A stretch of 64,000 bases of DNA, taken from Paenibacillus chitinolyticus NBRC 15660. GTDB taxonomy: Bacteria; Bacillota; Bacilli; Paenibacillales; NBRC-103111. The position numbers and the translations under genes are program-made. The notes below the pieces were generated by a model, which was given only the letters and a program-made list of their open reading frames with translations, was not told the DNA's origin and ran no database searches. Of the stretch, positions 8,402 through 17,359 are shown one piece after another. Position 1 is the stretch's first letter; the number at the start of each line of letters is the position of its first letter. Where the stretch lies: positions 788,568 through 852,567 of the forward strand of contig NZ_BBJT01000002.1 in NCBI RefSeq assembly GCF_000739915.1, read 5' to 3'.

Positions 8402-8677
8402 TCACAGCCGGTTTAGCACGATTTCTTCGGCGATGCCGTCTACGCGGAGATCTTTGCCGTCCAGATACCAGACGTCTTTTTCTTCCATAAAAAAGGTGAT
8501 GCCGCCGGCTTCTGCCGTCACGGCCGGATAATGCGGAGTATCTTTAATGATCCCGAATGAAAAGGCATCCTCGCCCCCGCCGCTGTAACGCACAAAAATG
8601 CGCACATGATCTCCGTCGCCAAACCCCCAGTCTTTCCTGAAAAGATCCGACGCGGCTTCCGTGACCTTGATTTGCAT
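8402..8677 (-). CDS. HesB/YneR-like protein lacking cysteines
   Basis: The 91-residue protein (MQIKVTEAASDLFRKDWGFGDGDHVRIFVRY at its start, split here by its conserved GGG turn) matches the IscA/HesB-like YneR group of Firmicutes. It has no cysteine at all, so it cannot bind an Fe-S cluster the way A-type carriers do; its role is unknown. The ATG at 8677 has AGGAGGGG at proper spacing; longer in-frame readings upstream look non-coding. It is 40 bp upstream of the PIG-L gene on the same strand and may be cotranscribed with it. Confidence 0.78.
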   Translation of the reverse strand: MQIKVTEAASDLFRKDWGFGDGDHVRIFVRYSGGGEDAFSFGIIKDTPHYPAVTAEAGGITFFMEEKDVWYLDGKDLRVDGIAEEIVLNRL

Positions 8678-8883
8678 ACTCAAGCCCCTCCTTCTGATGA
8701 CTATCTGAATCCCGTGTTCACGATGAGTCCGGCTATGTAAATGTTTCCGTTCCGGACCCGGTTTCGATCCGCCTTCCTCCTTATTATAAACCGTACAAGG
8801 CCGTGCCGCGCAAGTGCCGTTTGTTTTCTCCGGCCTTAGGACGGGTATGTATAGGTAACCCACACATATAGGAGGGAATGGAC

Positions 8884-9057
8884 ATGGAACAGCCCAAAGG
8901 ACAAGAAGTGCGCAACGAGAAAAATCCCGATCACAATTCTCCCGAGCAGGAGCGTAAGGTGGACCGCAAGCAGGACATCGAGCCTCAGGCGGAGGAATGG
9001 AATACACGCAACAAGATCAGCGGCACTCATCAGGACGAGAACAGCCGCAATTTGTAA
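8884..9057 (+). CDS. Small hydrophilic protein, 57 residues, unknown function
   Basis: An ATG at 8884 follows GGAGGG by six bases, and the frame runs to TAA at 9055-9057. A strong terminator starts about 30 bases later, so this is a self-contained transcription unit. The product is almost entirely charged or polar (rich in E, K, D, N, Q), with no Cys, no membrane helix and one Trp. Such proteins in spore formers are often spore-associated or disordered, but I recognise no family. Existence is well supported; function is unknown. Confidence 0.65.
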   Translation: MEQPKGQEVRNEKNPDHNSPEQERKVDRKQDIEPQAEEWNTRNKISGTHQDENSRNL

Positions 9058-9087
9058 GGACGCAAGCCCTGCATGGCAGAAAAAGAA

Positions 9088-9125
9088 AAAAAGCGCCGGG
9101 ATTGAAAAATCCCCGGCGCTTTTTG
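9088..9125. terminator. Bidirectional terminator between the small gene and ampS
   Basis: AAAAAGCGCCGGG pairs with CCCGGCGCTTTTT, and both strands end in a T run. It serves the small plus-strand gene and the minus-strand aminopeptidase. Confidence 0.85.
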
Positions 9126-9139
9126 CTTGGAATAACTCC

Positions 9140-10369
9140 TTAGACCCAGTTGCCTTTGCGGAAGATCGGCTCGATAGTCCCGTCCGCGAGTTCCCCGTCG
9201 ATGTCGAGATCGGCGGAGCCGACCATAAAGTCGACGTGCGTCAGGCTCACGTTGGCTCCTCTCGCCAGAAGTTCCTCCTGGCTCATCTTGGTCCCGTTCT
9301 CCAGGGTGAACGGGTAGGCGCTTCCGACGGCAAAGTGGCAGGACGCATTCTCGTCGATACCGGTGTTGTAGAAAATCCGGTTCAGGTTCGAAATCGGCGA
9401 ATCGTGCGGCACCAGCGCCACTTCCCCGAGACGTTTCGCCCCCTCGTCGGTATCGAACAGGGATTTGAGATGCTCCTGTCCGACTTCGGCGGAATAATCC
9501 ACCACGATTCCATCCTTGAACGTAAGCTTGAACTTATCGACCAGACGGCCGCCCAGATTCAGCGGCATCGTGCTTGATACGGTGCCGTTGACTCCGTCGC
9601 GCTTCGGCATGGTGAACACTTCTTCGGTCGGCATGTTGGCGACGAAATAATCGCCCTGCTCGTTTTCTCCCCCGCCGCCGAGCCACAAATGGCCTTCGGG
9701 CAGCTCCACCGACAGGTCCGTTCCCGGCGCTTTATAGTGCAGACGGCGGTACTTCTTGCCGGTCAGCCGCTCATGCGTCTCGGACAACTGCGCAATGTGC
9801 TCTTTCCAGGCGGCGACCGGATCGTCTTTATCGACACGGTTCATTTTAAAAAGCGTTTCCCACATGACGGAAACGCGTTCGTCCTCGGGCAGGTCGGCGA
9901 AAACTTTATCCGCCCACGCTTTAGTCGGCGCTTTGACGAGACACCAGCTAAACTTATGGTTGCGGACATAACCCTGGAAGCGTTGTCTTGCGATCGAGGC
10001 CGCTTTGCCTGCACGTGAAATCTTGCCTGTATCAATGCCTTTGAACAGCTCCGGATCGGGTACCTTGATGTTCAGCAGGGCTCCGTTGCCTTCGGCAAGC
10101 TGTTCCATCATTCTCGCCGTCCACTCCGGGTAGAAATCAAACGATTCGTCAGGTGCGGATTCGTACCGGATGCGTGTCGTCTGCTCGTCGCTCCAGTTCA
10201 CCTCGACGAATTTGGCTCCCGCTTCGTAAGCTTTTCTTACGACATGACGCGTAAACTCCACACTTTCGATCGGCGATTCAATGTACAGAATCTGTCCCGG
10301 TTGAATGTTAACGCCAACTTTTACGACCAGTTCGGCATACTTCTCCAGTTGTTTCTGGAATGATGTCAT
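9140..10369 (-). CDS. ampS: M29-family metallo-aminopeptidase (AmpS type)
   Basis: The 409-residue protein matches thermophilic aminopeptidase T/AmpS over its length. It opens MTSFQKQLEKYAELVVKVGV, has the PGTDLSVELPEGHLWLGG core, the ENASCHFAVGSAY metal loop, and the late HVDFMVGSADLDIDG with the H-x-D ligands. M29 enzymes use two metal ions to remove N-terminal residues from peptides in the cytoplasm. The ATG at 10369 has AGGGGG upstream and gives the family length; an extension to 10498 looks non-coding. A shorter second M29 enzyme lies at 53256. It is a single gene ended by a strong terminator. Confidence 0.9.
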   Translation of the reverse strand: MTSFQKQLEKYAELVVKVGVNIQPGQILYIESPIESVEFTRHVVRKAYEAGAKFVEVNWSDEQTTRIRYESAPDESFDFYPEWTARMMEQLAEGNGALLNIKVPDPELFKGIDTGKISRAGKAASIARQRFQGYVRNHKFSWCLVKAPTKAWADKVFADLPEDERVSVMWETLFKMNRVDKDDPVAAWKEHIAQLSETHERLTGKKYRRLHYKAPGTDLSVELPEGHLWLGGGGENEQGDYFVANMPTEEVFTMPKRDGVNGTVSSTMPLNLGGRLVDKFKLTFKDGIVVDYSAEVGQEHLKSLFDTDEGAKRLGEVALVPHDSPISNLNRIFYNTGIDENASCHFAVGSAYPFTLENGTKMSQEELLARGANVSLTHVDFMVGSADLDIDGELADGTIEPIFRKGNWV

Positions 10370-10710
10370 AAATGACAACCCCCTATGTAAATGATTACTG
10401 ATGCACCCTTTTACTCTACTCCTCTGTCTCCAAAAAAGAAAGTTCCGCTCCATTTTCGTAAAGTCTTTTTGAATTTCTCCACTTTCCGCTGCTCTCATAC
10501 AAGTCTCTTATAAGAAGTCCTTATTTTTAAGAAAAAGAGAGGAAACCGTAGAAAAACGATTATTAAAGCGCTATCATCGTCTTCTAATGAAATGAAACGC
10601 TCCCCTCTCTTCGTTATAATGTCTTTTAGTGATCATCGGCCCCGGCTTTCCTGAGAGTGGAAAGTCACCTTTTTAACCAACTGACCCCATACCTGAGGAG
10701 GATTTTCAAC
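10370..10710. other. Intergenic region between ampS and the SulP gene
   Basis: About 340 bp between divergent genes. It holds a TATAAT at 10615-10620 pointing to the SulP gene (no good -35) and a cre-like ATTAAAGCGCTATCA at 10562-10576 that fits the CcpA consensus except at one position. I see no RNA gene or further coding. Confidence 0.4.
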
Positions 10711-12165
10711 TTGCTTAGACAACTGAATAGAACGTGGTTTTCCAATCCGCGCAGCGATATATTATCCGGGATTACGGTAGCGCTGGCGCTTATTCCGGAA
10801 GCGATCGCATTCTCGATTATCGCCGGAGTCGATCCCATGGTCGGGCTTTACGCCTCGTTTACGATGGCGTTCGTCATTTCAATCTTTGGCGGCAGACCCG
10901 GCATGATTTCAGCGGCTACGGGCGCAATGGCGCTGGTCATGGCTCCGCTTGTCAAACAATACGGCCTGGAGTATTTGTTCGCCGCAACGGTTCTGACCGG
11001 AACCCTTCAATATATTCTCGGCCTGCTTAAGCTCGGCAAACTTGTCCGCTTCGTGCCCCAACCGGTTATGACCGGTTTCGTAAACGCCTTGGCGATCCTT
11101 ATTTTCATGGCACAGCTCACTCATTTTGTCGGTCAAGGCTGGGTCATGTATGCCCTCGTCGGCGTAACCCTTGCCATCATTTACATTCTGCCGAGATTTA
11201 CGAAGGCGATGCCATCCGCACTTGCGGCCATTATCCTTGTTTCGATTGTCACCATTTCTTTCGGTATAGGGGTCAATACGGTCGGCGACATGGGCCGGAT
11301 CACGAGCTCGCTGCCTTTGTTCCATGTGCCGCAAGTCCTGTTTACGTGGGATACCTTGAAAATTATTTTCCCGTATTCCCTGTCTCTCGCATTCGTCGGG
11401 ATTCTCGAATCGCTGCTCACGGCTACGATCTTAGATGAAATGACCGACACGCCAAGCGATAAAAACCGGGAAGTCCGCGGTCAAGGCGCGGCCAATATCG
11501 TGACCGGCTTCTTCGGCGGAATGGCGGGCTGCGCCATGATCGGCCAATCCGTCATCAATATCAAATCCGGCGGGCGGACCCGGTTGTCCACGCTGGTTGC
11601 GGGTCTGTTCCTGCTGTTCCTGATCCTGGTACTCGGTCCCGTCGTCGAAAAAATTCCGATGGCGGCTCTCGTCGGTGTGATGATGATGGTCTCCATCGGA
11701 ACGTTCGACTGGAAGTCCATCCCCCGCTTGACGAAAATTCCGCTGTCCGACGCGTTTGTTATGATCGTCACGGTCGCCATCGTTGTAGCGACTCACGACC
11801 TGTCCAAGGGAGTGTTCGCTGGCGTTCTGATCAGCGCCGTCGTTTTCGCCTGGAAAATGGCCAAGATCCGCGCAACGGCCAAGGTAAGTCCGGACGGAAC
11901 CAAGACGTACACGGTATCCGGCCAGATGTTTTTCGGCACGATGACGCATTTCGTCGAGCAGTTCGACTACATGAACGATCCCGAGCGGATCACGATCGAT
12001 TTTTCCCATTCCCACATTTGGGATCATTCGGCCGTCACGGCTATTTCCAAAGTGATGCTGAAATACGATCTTCTTCATAAAAAGGTGTCTATCACGGGGC
12101 TCAACGAAGAGAGCCGACGGCTCGTAGAGCGGGTCGGTCTTGCGGCCTCCGGCGGACACGGCTAA
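10711..12165 (+). CDS. SulP/SLC26-family anion transporter with STAS domain
   Basis: The protein is about 484 residues. It begins with the SulP membrane region ([62 protein letters not shown]) and ends with a STAS domain from about residue 395, with [22 protein letters not shown]. Members move sulfate, bicarbonate or other anions; the motif [16 protein letters not shown] is typical of the YbaR/YvdB-like group. The TTG at 10711 follows GAGGAGG by nine bases and fits the family N-terminus, so it is preferred over the GTG at 10657. The ion is not determinable here. Confidence 0.88.
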   Translation: MLRQLNRTWFSNPRSDILSGITVALALIPEAIAFSIIAGVDPMVGLYASFTMAFVISIFGGRPGMISAATGAMALVMAPLVKQYGLEYLFAATVLTGTLQYILGLLKLGKLVRFVPQPVMTGFVNALAILIFMAQLTHFVGQGWVMYALVGVTLAIIYILPRFTKAMPSALAAIILVSIVTISFGIGVNTVGDMGRITSSLPLFHVPQVLFTWDTLKIIFPYSLSLAFVGILESLLTATILDEMTDTPSDKNREVRGQGAANIVTGFFGGMAGCAMIGQSVINIKSGGRTRLSTLVAGLFLLFLILVLGPVVEKIPMAALVGVMMMVSIGTFDWKSIPRLTKIPLSDAFVMIVTVAIVVATHDLSKGVFAGVLISAVVFAWKMAKIRATAKVSPDGTKTYTVSGQMFFGTMTHFVEQFDYMNDPERITIDFSHSHIWDHSAVTAISKVMLKYDLLHKKVSITGLNEESRRLVERVGLAASGGHG

Positions 12166-12167
12166 AG

Positions 12168-12204
12168 AAGCGCATTCCGGTTTTAACCGGGATGCGCTTT
12201 TTGT
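12168..12204 (+). terminator. Terminator after the SulP gene
   Basis: AAGCGCATTCCGGTT and AACCGGGATGCGCTTTTT form a long stem with a short loop and a T run, three bases after the stop codon. Confidence 0.85.
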
Positions 12205-12421
12205 TGTACGCACGGGAGGCGTAACCTCCGGTTGCTGGCATCTACCGGTTCTCACTTACGTACGGAAGAGGAAGCCCGGTTATAGATACGCCAACCCGGC
12301 AGGTTGTTTTTTTATCTCCGATTGCGTTACTATGGAATAAAAACCGTCGCTGCTTACTGTCAGACGCAAGTAGGAATATTTACGCCTGTCTTCATCCGTG
12401 ACGGAAGGAGGCCACCATCTT

Positions 12422-13411
12422 ATGGAAGAAGTCATCATTGTCGGAGCCGGCCCTTGCGGAATCTCGGCTGCCGTCGAATTGAAGAAAGCGGGCATCCCCG
12501 CGCTCGTGATCGAGAAGCACTGCATCGTGAATTCCATTTATTTGTACCCGACCCATCTCCAGTTTTTCAGCACGCCGGACCTGCTGGAAATCGGCGATAT
12601 CCCGTTTACGACGCCGAGCGACAAGCCCAGCCGTCAGGAAGCTCTTTTTTATTACCGGAACGTTGCCCGGCATTTCGATTTGAACATCCGGAGCTACGAA
12701 GAAGTCACTTCCATCCGTAAGAAGGACGGCCATTTTGTCGTCACGTCCGTGAATCGCGGCGGTCGGCAAATCGAAACCGAGGCGAAGCATGTGGTGATTT
12801 CAACCGGCTATTTCGATACGCCGAACCTGCTCGGAATCCCTGGGGAGGAGCTGCCGAAAGTAACCCATTATTACCGGGAGGCCCACCCTTATACGAATAT
12901 GAAGGTCGCCATTATCGGCGGCAACAACTCGGCTATCGATGCGGCCCTTGATCTGATGCGCGTCGGCGCGGAAGTTACGGTCGTATATCGGCAGGAGCAG
13001 ATGTCCCCATCCATCAAGCCTTGGGTGAGACCGATTTTCGAGAGTATGGTTGCCAAGGGCCATATCCGCATGCTGTACGCCTCCCGTGTCGTCCGGATCG
13101 ACGATCTGACGGTAACCGTCGACACGAACGGGTCGCAAACCGTGCTCGATAACGATTTCGTCCTGGCGCTCACCGGCTTCCGGCCCGACCGGACCTTGAT
13201 GATCGAATCGGGCGTGGAGCTGCAGGGCGAACATCTGAAGCCGCTCTATGATCCGGAGACGATGGAATCTAATGTGCCGGGTCTGTATGTCGCCGGCGTT
13301 ATCGCCTCGGGCCACAACGCCAACGAGATTTTCATCGAGACGGGCCGCAAACATGGCGTGGCGATCGCGCGGCATATCGCCTCGAAGGGGCACACCGATT
13401 TATCCAGCTAA
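12422..13411 (+). CDS. ypdA: Bacillithiol disulfide reductase, YpdA family
   Basis: The 329-residue flavoprotein has the FAD dinucleotide fold at the N-terminus (VIIVGAGPCGISAAVELKKAG), the SIYLYPTHLQFFSTPDLLEIG segment typical of YpdA, and a NADPH fold IIGGNNSAIDAALDLMRVGA near residue 165. YpdA (Bdr) recycles oxidised bacillithiol (BSSB) with NADPH and sets the thiol redox balance of Firmicutes. It lacks the CxxC pair of thioredoxin reductases, as expected. ATG 12422 has GGAGG ten bases upstream. It may be cotranscribed with the unknown gene 64 bp downstream. Confidence 0.88.
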   Translation: MEEVIIVGAGPCGISAAVELKKAGIPALVIEKHCIVNSIYLYPTHLQFFSTPDLLEIGDIPFTTPSDKPSRQEALFYYRNVARHFDLNIRSYEEVTSIRKKDGHFVVTSVNRGGRQIETEAKHVVISTGYFDTPNLLGIPGEELPKVTHYYREAHPYTNMKVAIIGGNNSAIDAALDLMRVGAEVTVVYRQEQMSPSIKPWVRPIFESMVAKGHIRMLYASRVVRIDDLTVTVDTNGSQTVLDNDFVLALTGFRPDRTLMIESGVELQGEHLKPLYDPETMESNVPGLYVAGVIASGHNANEIFIETGRKHGVAIARHIASKGHTDLSS

Positions 13412-13475
13412 ATTCTACCCGGCTGCCGCTGCCGCTGCCCGGTGGCAAGCGCCGCCGCGATAAGGAGGAATCCGC

Positions 13476-14198
13476 TTGTTCGAACGGAAGGATTACTTAT
13501 TGACGATGATCACGCAAATGGCCGAAGCGATTGCAACCCGTATCTCCAAGCTTCGCAAAGAGAAGAAGCATGCGGAAGCTCTGGCCGAGCTCGGCGAGCT
13601 GTACGGCAGGATGCAGCTTCCGCCGTCCAAGCTGCTCGGCTCCGTCCCGGAGGAGGACGCCCTCCGCATGATGATGACGGGAGCCTCGCTGAGCGGCGAG
13701 AAGCTTCTGGCGGCCGGCAAGCTGCTCCGCGAGGAAGCGGACATTTACGAAGAAATGTCCGGGGAGCGCGAGGCTTATCAGCGCAGGGTCAATGCGCTGT
13801 ATTTTTATTTGACGGCGGATGAGCTGGGCGCGAAATCGGACGACGTGTCCCTTCACGCGGAGATCGCCTACTTGAACCACCGGCTGAAAGCGTACCGCCA
13901 GCCCGCCGCTGTCCTGTACAAGCTCATGGAGTACTGCTGCGCTGCGGGAAGCTATGACAAAGCGGAAAATCTCCTCTATGAGCTGAAAGGCAGAGATTCT
14001 TCGGGAGACGGAGAGCTTCCCGAGCGGGGCCTTGCCTTCTACAGGCGGCTGCTCGCTTGCAGCGACGAGAAGCTGCAAGCGGGCAAGCTTCCCCGCGACG
14101 AAGTCGAAGCGGGCCTCCGCGAGTGGCAGACCGCCTGGCCCCGGCTGTCGGCCGGAGGGACAGGCATCGCCCCTTCGGGGGCGGAGAGCGCGGGCTGA
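13476..14198 (+). CDS. Helical protein of unknown function (DUF6483-like)
   Basis: A 240-residue protein starting at TTG 13476 with AAGGAGG seven bases upstream. It opens MFERKDYLLTMITQMAEAIATRISKLRKEKKHAEA in short helices and has no membrane segment or signal peptide. The pattern of paired amphipathic helices (EALAELGELYGRM, YKLMEYCCAAGSYDKAENLLYEL) suggests TPR-like repeats. The N-terminal half resembles proteins annotated DUF6483 in Paenibacillus and clostridia, from memory and not tested. The last 25 residues are low complexity. It follows the bacillithiol reductase and ends before a strong terminator. Confidence 0.65.
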   Translation: MFERKDYLLTMITQMAEAIATRISKLRKEKKHAEALAELGELYGRMQLPPSKLLGSVPEEDALRMMMTGASLSGEKLLAAGKLLREEADIYEEMSGEREAYQRRVNALYFYLTADELGAKSDDVSLHAEIAYLNHRLKAYRQPAAVLYKLMEYCCAAGSYDKAENLLYELKGRDSSGDGELPERGLAFYRRLLACSDEKLQAGKLPRDEVEAGLREWQTAWPRLSAGGTGIAPSGAESAG

Positions 14199-14255
14199 CG
14201 GTCAGCCTGCTTCGTTCGCTCTGCTCCCCCCAACGGCAGCAGAGCGCTTCGCCTG

Positions 14256-14314
14256 CAAAAAAAAGGACCGTTCCGTACAGCCTCTGCAGGCTGACACGAA
14301 ACGGTCCTTTTTTT
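14256..14314. terminator. Bidirectional terminator between unknown gene and GH85 gene
   Basis: AAAAAAAAGGACCGTTyCGT on the left pairs with ACGAAACGGTCCTTTTTTT on the right, around an inner CCTCTGCAGG palindrome. Genes converge here. Confidence 0.85.
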
Positions 14315-14380
14315 GTTGCCGCAATTTCTTCCGGATGCTTTGCAAATCCGTCGAATCCGTCAAATCTGTTAAACCCCGCC

Positions 14381-17038
14381 TTACTGGAGTCCGCGCACCT
14401 CAAATTCGTAAATCCGGGCCGCCGTATCCCCGCCTTGGCTCGCTTTGACGATATTCAGCTTCACATAGCGAGCCTTCACCAGCGCAACTGCGTCGTTCGT
14501 CTCGCCCGCCCGGTTTCCTTTTACCTCCAGAACGTCCGTCCACGTAACGCCGTCCGCACTCACCTGCACGGTATAGTCGCTCGTGTTGAAGCCTGCCCAT
14601 TCGCCGCCGGCTTCGGCATGCTTCAGCACGAATCCGCTTATCGTCTTCTCCGCTCCCAGATCCACGGTGAGCCAGTGAGGCAGATTGCCCAGCGCGCACC
14701 ATTTGCTGTTGCCGGTGACTTTGCCGTCTACCGCGTTAGCCGCTCCTTCGGCAGGACCGCAGGCGTTGTCCGCTTTAGCGGTTTTGCCGAGCGCCAGGTT
14801 TACGGCCGCACCCGCGTCTTTACGGACGGTAATAAGCGCTTGCTTGGTCACGGAATCTTGACCGGCGCTGTTTTTGGCCGTGAGTGTCACGCTGTAAACG
14901 CCCTCTTCGGCAAATGTGACAACCGGCTGTTTGTCCGTACTTGTGGAAGGGCTCGCGCCATCTATCGTCCACAGCCATTCCTCGGTGACTTCCGTCGACT
15001 GGTCGATCAGCGTCACCTGCTCGCCTGGGGCGACAAGCGTTTTGTCCGTTTTAAAACGGGCCGCCGGTTTTGGATAAGCCGGCCACTTGATCGCCGCCGC
15101 TGCCGCCTGCCCTGCCCGGTACTGTCCGTTGACCGCAACCACCTTAAGCACGGTCGTGTCCTCTTTATTGCTTCTTTTCATTTCAGGGACATAGTAAACG
15201 TTGTTGGGAGTAGCTCCTAGGAACTCCTCTTTACCGTCCGGAAGCACACGATAAATTTCGTACTGCTTCACCTCTTGGTCCAGGGCCGTCCACTCCAGGC
15301 GGGCATCGCCGTAGATGCCGTCGCGGAAGTCGGAACCGGTAACCTTGAGATCCTTAACGGCCGGCAGAGACGACGATTGTTCTTGCTTCACGCTGCTGAC
15401 CGAAAGCTTGCCGATGTTGATCGCGTAGGCCGGGATCGTTTCTTTCGAATCGAACACAAGCGAAATCGACGAAATGCGCTTTCCTTTATAAGGCGTCAAA
15501 TTAAACGTTTCGGTCGTCCAGCCCGGCTGAACTTTATCCTTCACGTCCAGATAAACGACCTCATCCTTCGGATCGGCAAAAGTCAGGGCCACTTTCATGC
15601 CCGGTTTTTGCGAAGTTTTATACGTAACCGACAGTTTAGTGGCCGGTTCGATAGCCAGGTCCGTCCGGTACAGCTTAAGCGTCGTGGCATTGACCGGACT
15701 CAGCGTCCCTTCCACCTTAAGAGAGCTGCCGCCGTAATAGGCGTCCGACCAGTCGAGGCTCGGTTTAAGCGCGGTTCCTTTACTCTCCGCCATCCAGCGC
15801 CAGGTCGGCAAAATATCCTGCAGGCTGCGGTTGTTCCAGCCTTTGTCGCGCACGAGTTTGCCGTCTACGTAGTACTGCTGCCCGCTTCCCGTGTTGAAAT
15901 GCGTCACGAACGGCAGCCGGTTGACCGGGGATTGTTCGGCCACATAATGAGCCATGCCTTTCCAGGCTTGATTCGTATCCGTGCGGGAAGGATCGCCGTT
16001 CTGGCCAACCCAGAATTTATTCTCCCTGGCGAAAAAATCCTTCATGTTCTCGGCGCTGTTAAACGCCCAGTCGGGCCGGTAAATGCCCAGCGAAGTCGCC
16101 GCCGGCTTGCCTTGCGGGAACAGCATATCCCACTGGATGCCGGTGTCGTAGCCTTTGGCCTCGACGTCAATGCCCGCGAACAGCTCGTACGGGCTCCGGC
16201 CCAGGCTTTTCGCTTTGGCGGCCGAACCCGCCAGATCTCTCCACCAGAAGTTAAGGAACATGCTGTCTGAGACCTTCTGCTGTTTGTCCTGCAGGAACAT
16301 CTCGTTCTTGTCGTTCAGCGCGTTCTGCCAACTGATCGCACCGTCTTTGGTCATGGAATCGTACCACATGATCTGCATGGACGGGGATTTGCGGGCCTCC
16401 AGATATTTCAGGAATTCCTTCATTTTCTGGGCATCCGCCGGGGTGCCGCCCTCGGTTTCCTGGTTGATGAACCAGCCGTCGAAGCCGTATGTTTTCGCCA
16501 CCTCGATCAGCTTGTCGGCTACCGGGAACGAGCCGTCCGGTTTCTGCTGAAGCGTCTGCTTCACCCAGTCGTATTTGCCCCCGTACACGCTCGGCGGGAA
16601 AAAGACGGTGCCCATGATCGGCACGCCATTCTTATGGGCGGCGTCTATCGCGTCGGCACTTGGAGGCACGATGATGCCTTCACCGGCCGAGCCTCCCCAA
16701 TAGACCAGCTTGTCGACATACTGCCAATAACCGAACGTGTTGGCCGCGAATTTGTCCGAGCCCTGCGAAGGAACGCCGCTCGTTCCCGCGTTGAGGGCGG
16801 AAAGCGCCACGATTTTGGGGTCCTTGGATGCGTTAGCATTCACCTTGTCGCCCGTAAAACGTTCCTGCAGCGGAATCGAACCGCGGTTGAATTTCGCGTC
16901 GGGATCGGCCCCGGGGCTCCATTTCAGCAGCTGCTCCGGATACCAGTACGAGGAATGGGGCTGCGCTGCGGACGCGGATAAACCCAATGCCGCGCATGCG
17001 GCGAAGGATACTGCCAGACTAACGCCAATCTTTTTCAT
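14381..17038 (-). CDS. Secreted endo-beta-N-acetylglucosaminidase, glycoside hydrolase family 85
   Basis: The 885-residue protein begins with a signal peptide (about residues 1-25, cut near SASAAQ). The GH85 barrel follows: YWYPEQLLKWSPGADPDAKFNRG, GYWQYVDKLVYWGG, and FDGWFINQETEGG holding the catalytic N-x-E pair (Asn192 and acid Glu194). GH85 enzymes cut between the two core GlcNAc of N-linked glycans. A fibronectin-III-like segment (about 555-655), a PKD domain (about 660-740, ending GVYSVTLTAKNSAG) and a C-terminal F5/8-type CBM32 (747-885) follow, as in cell-surface or secreted enzymes. There is no LPXTG or SLH anchor. It lies downstream of a matching ABC importer, with a perfect cre upstream. 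Confidence 0.92.
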   Translation of the reverse strand: MKKIGVSLAVSFAACAALGLSASAAQPHSSYWYPEQLLKWSPGADPDAKFNRGSIPLQERFTGDKVNANASKDPKIVALSALNAGTSGVPSQGSDKFAANTFGYWQYVDKLVYWGGSAGEGIIVPPSADAIDAAHKNGVPIMGTVFFPPSVYGGKYDWVKQTLQQKPDGSFPVADKLIEVAKTYGFDGWFINQETEGGTPADAQKMKEFLKYLEARKSPSMQIMWYDSMTKDGAISWQNALNDKNEMFLQDKQQKVSDSMFLNFWWRDLAGSAAKAKSLGRSPYELFAGIDVEAKGYDTGIQWDMLFPQGKPAATSLGIYRPDWAFNSAENMKDFFARENKFWVGQNGDPSRTDTNQAWKGMAHYVAEQSPVNRLPFVTHFNTGSGQQYYVDGKLVRDKGWNNRSLQDILPTWRWMAESKGTALKPSLDWSDAYYGGSSLKVEGTLSPVNATTLKLYRTDLAIEPATKLSVTYKTSQKPGMKVALTFADPKDEVVYLDVKDKVQPGWTTETFNLTPYKGKRISSISLVFDSKETIPAYAINIGKLSVSSVKQEQSSSLPAVKDLKVTGSDFRDGIYGDARLEWTALDQEVKQYEIYRVLPDGKEEFLGATPNNVYYVPEMKRSNKEDTTVLKVVAVNGQYRAGQAAAAAIKWPAYPKPAARFKTDKTLVAPGEQVTLIDQSTEVTEEWLWTIDGASPSTSTDKQPVVTFAEEGVYSVTLTAKNSAGQDSVTKQALITVRKDAGAAVNLALGKTAKADNACGPAEGAANAVDGKVTGNSKWCALGNLPHWLTVDLGAEKTISGFVLKHAEAGGEWAGFNTSDYTVQVSADGVTWTDVLEVKGNRAGETNDAVALVKARYVKLNIVKASQGGDTAARIYEFEVRGLQ

Positions 17039-17177
17039 GGGTGACCTCCTATGTAAGTTAAGACTTTTACGTGCAGCGGGGCGGCAATCGCGCCTAAAGC
17101 ATGATGCGCCGGACCGGCTCTCCCTGCCGGATGAGAATTCCGAATAATTTCCCTCCTGTTTGTCGTCTGCTTGGTAA

Positions 17178-17192
17178 TGATTACGCTTTCAT
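17178..17192 (-). promoter_or_regulatory. Perfect cre (CcpA) site upstream of the GH85 gene
   Basis: The minus strand reads ATGAAAGCGTAATCA, matching the CcpA consensus WTGNAANCGNWNNCW at every position. A TATAAT (17193-17198, minus strand) abuts it and no good -35 exists, which suits an activated promoter repressed by CcpA. It is 140 bp before the start codon. Confidence 0.65.
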
Positions 17193-17304
17193 TATAACAA
17201 TGGGATTATTTCCGTTCCTAGTGGAGTAATTAAAGGTTGCATGTACATATTAAATACGTTTGGCGGAAATTTCCTTCATGTCATCGCCGTATCCCGGAAC
17301 CCAT

Positions 17305-17342
17305 GCAAAGAAGCGGCCGCACGTCCGCGGCCGCTTCTTTAT
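17305..17342 (-). terminator. Strong hairpin between the solute-binding gene and the GH85 gene
   Basis: AAAGAAGCGGCCGC and GCGGCCGCTTCTTT form a perfect 14-bp stem with a six-base loop. The T run is short (TTCTTTG), so it may act as a partial terminator or as an RNA-stabilising end for the transporter message rather than a full stop. Confidence 0.6.
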
Positions 17343-17359
17343 ATAAGGAGAGGGTGCCT

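Noticed and set aside
8678..9007. N-terminal extension of the HesB-like protein
   Set aside because: It would overlap the divergent small gene, and a perfect ribosome site precedes the ATG at 8677.
14057..15220. 387-codon plus-strand frame across the GH85 3' end
   Set aside because: It crosses a bidirectional terminator and overlaps a confident gene.
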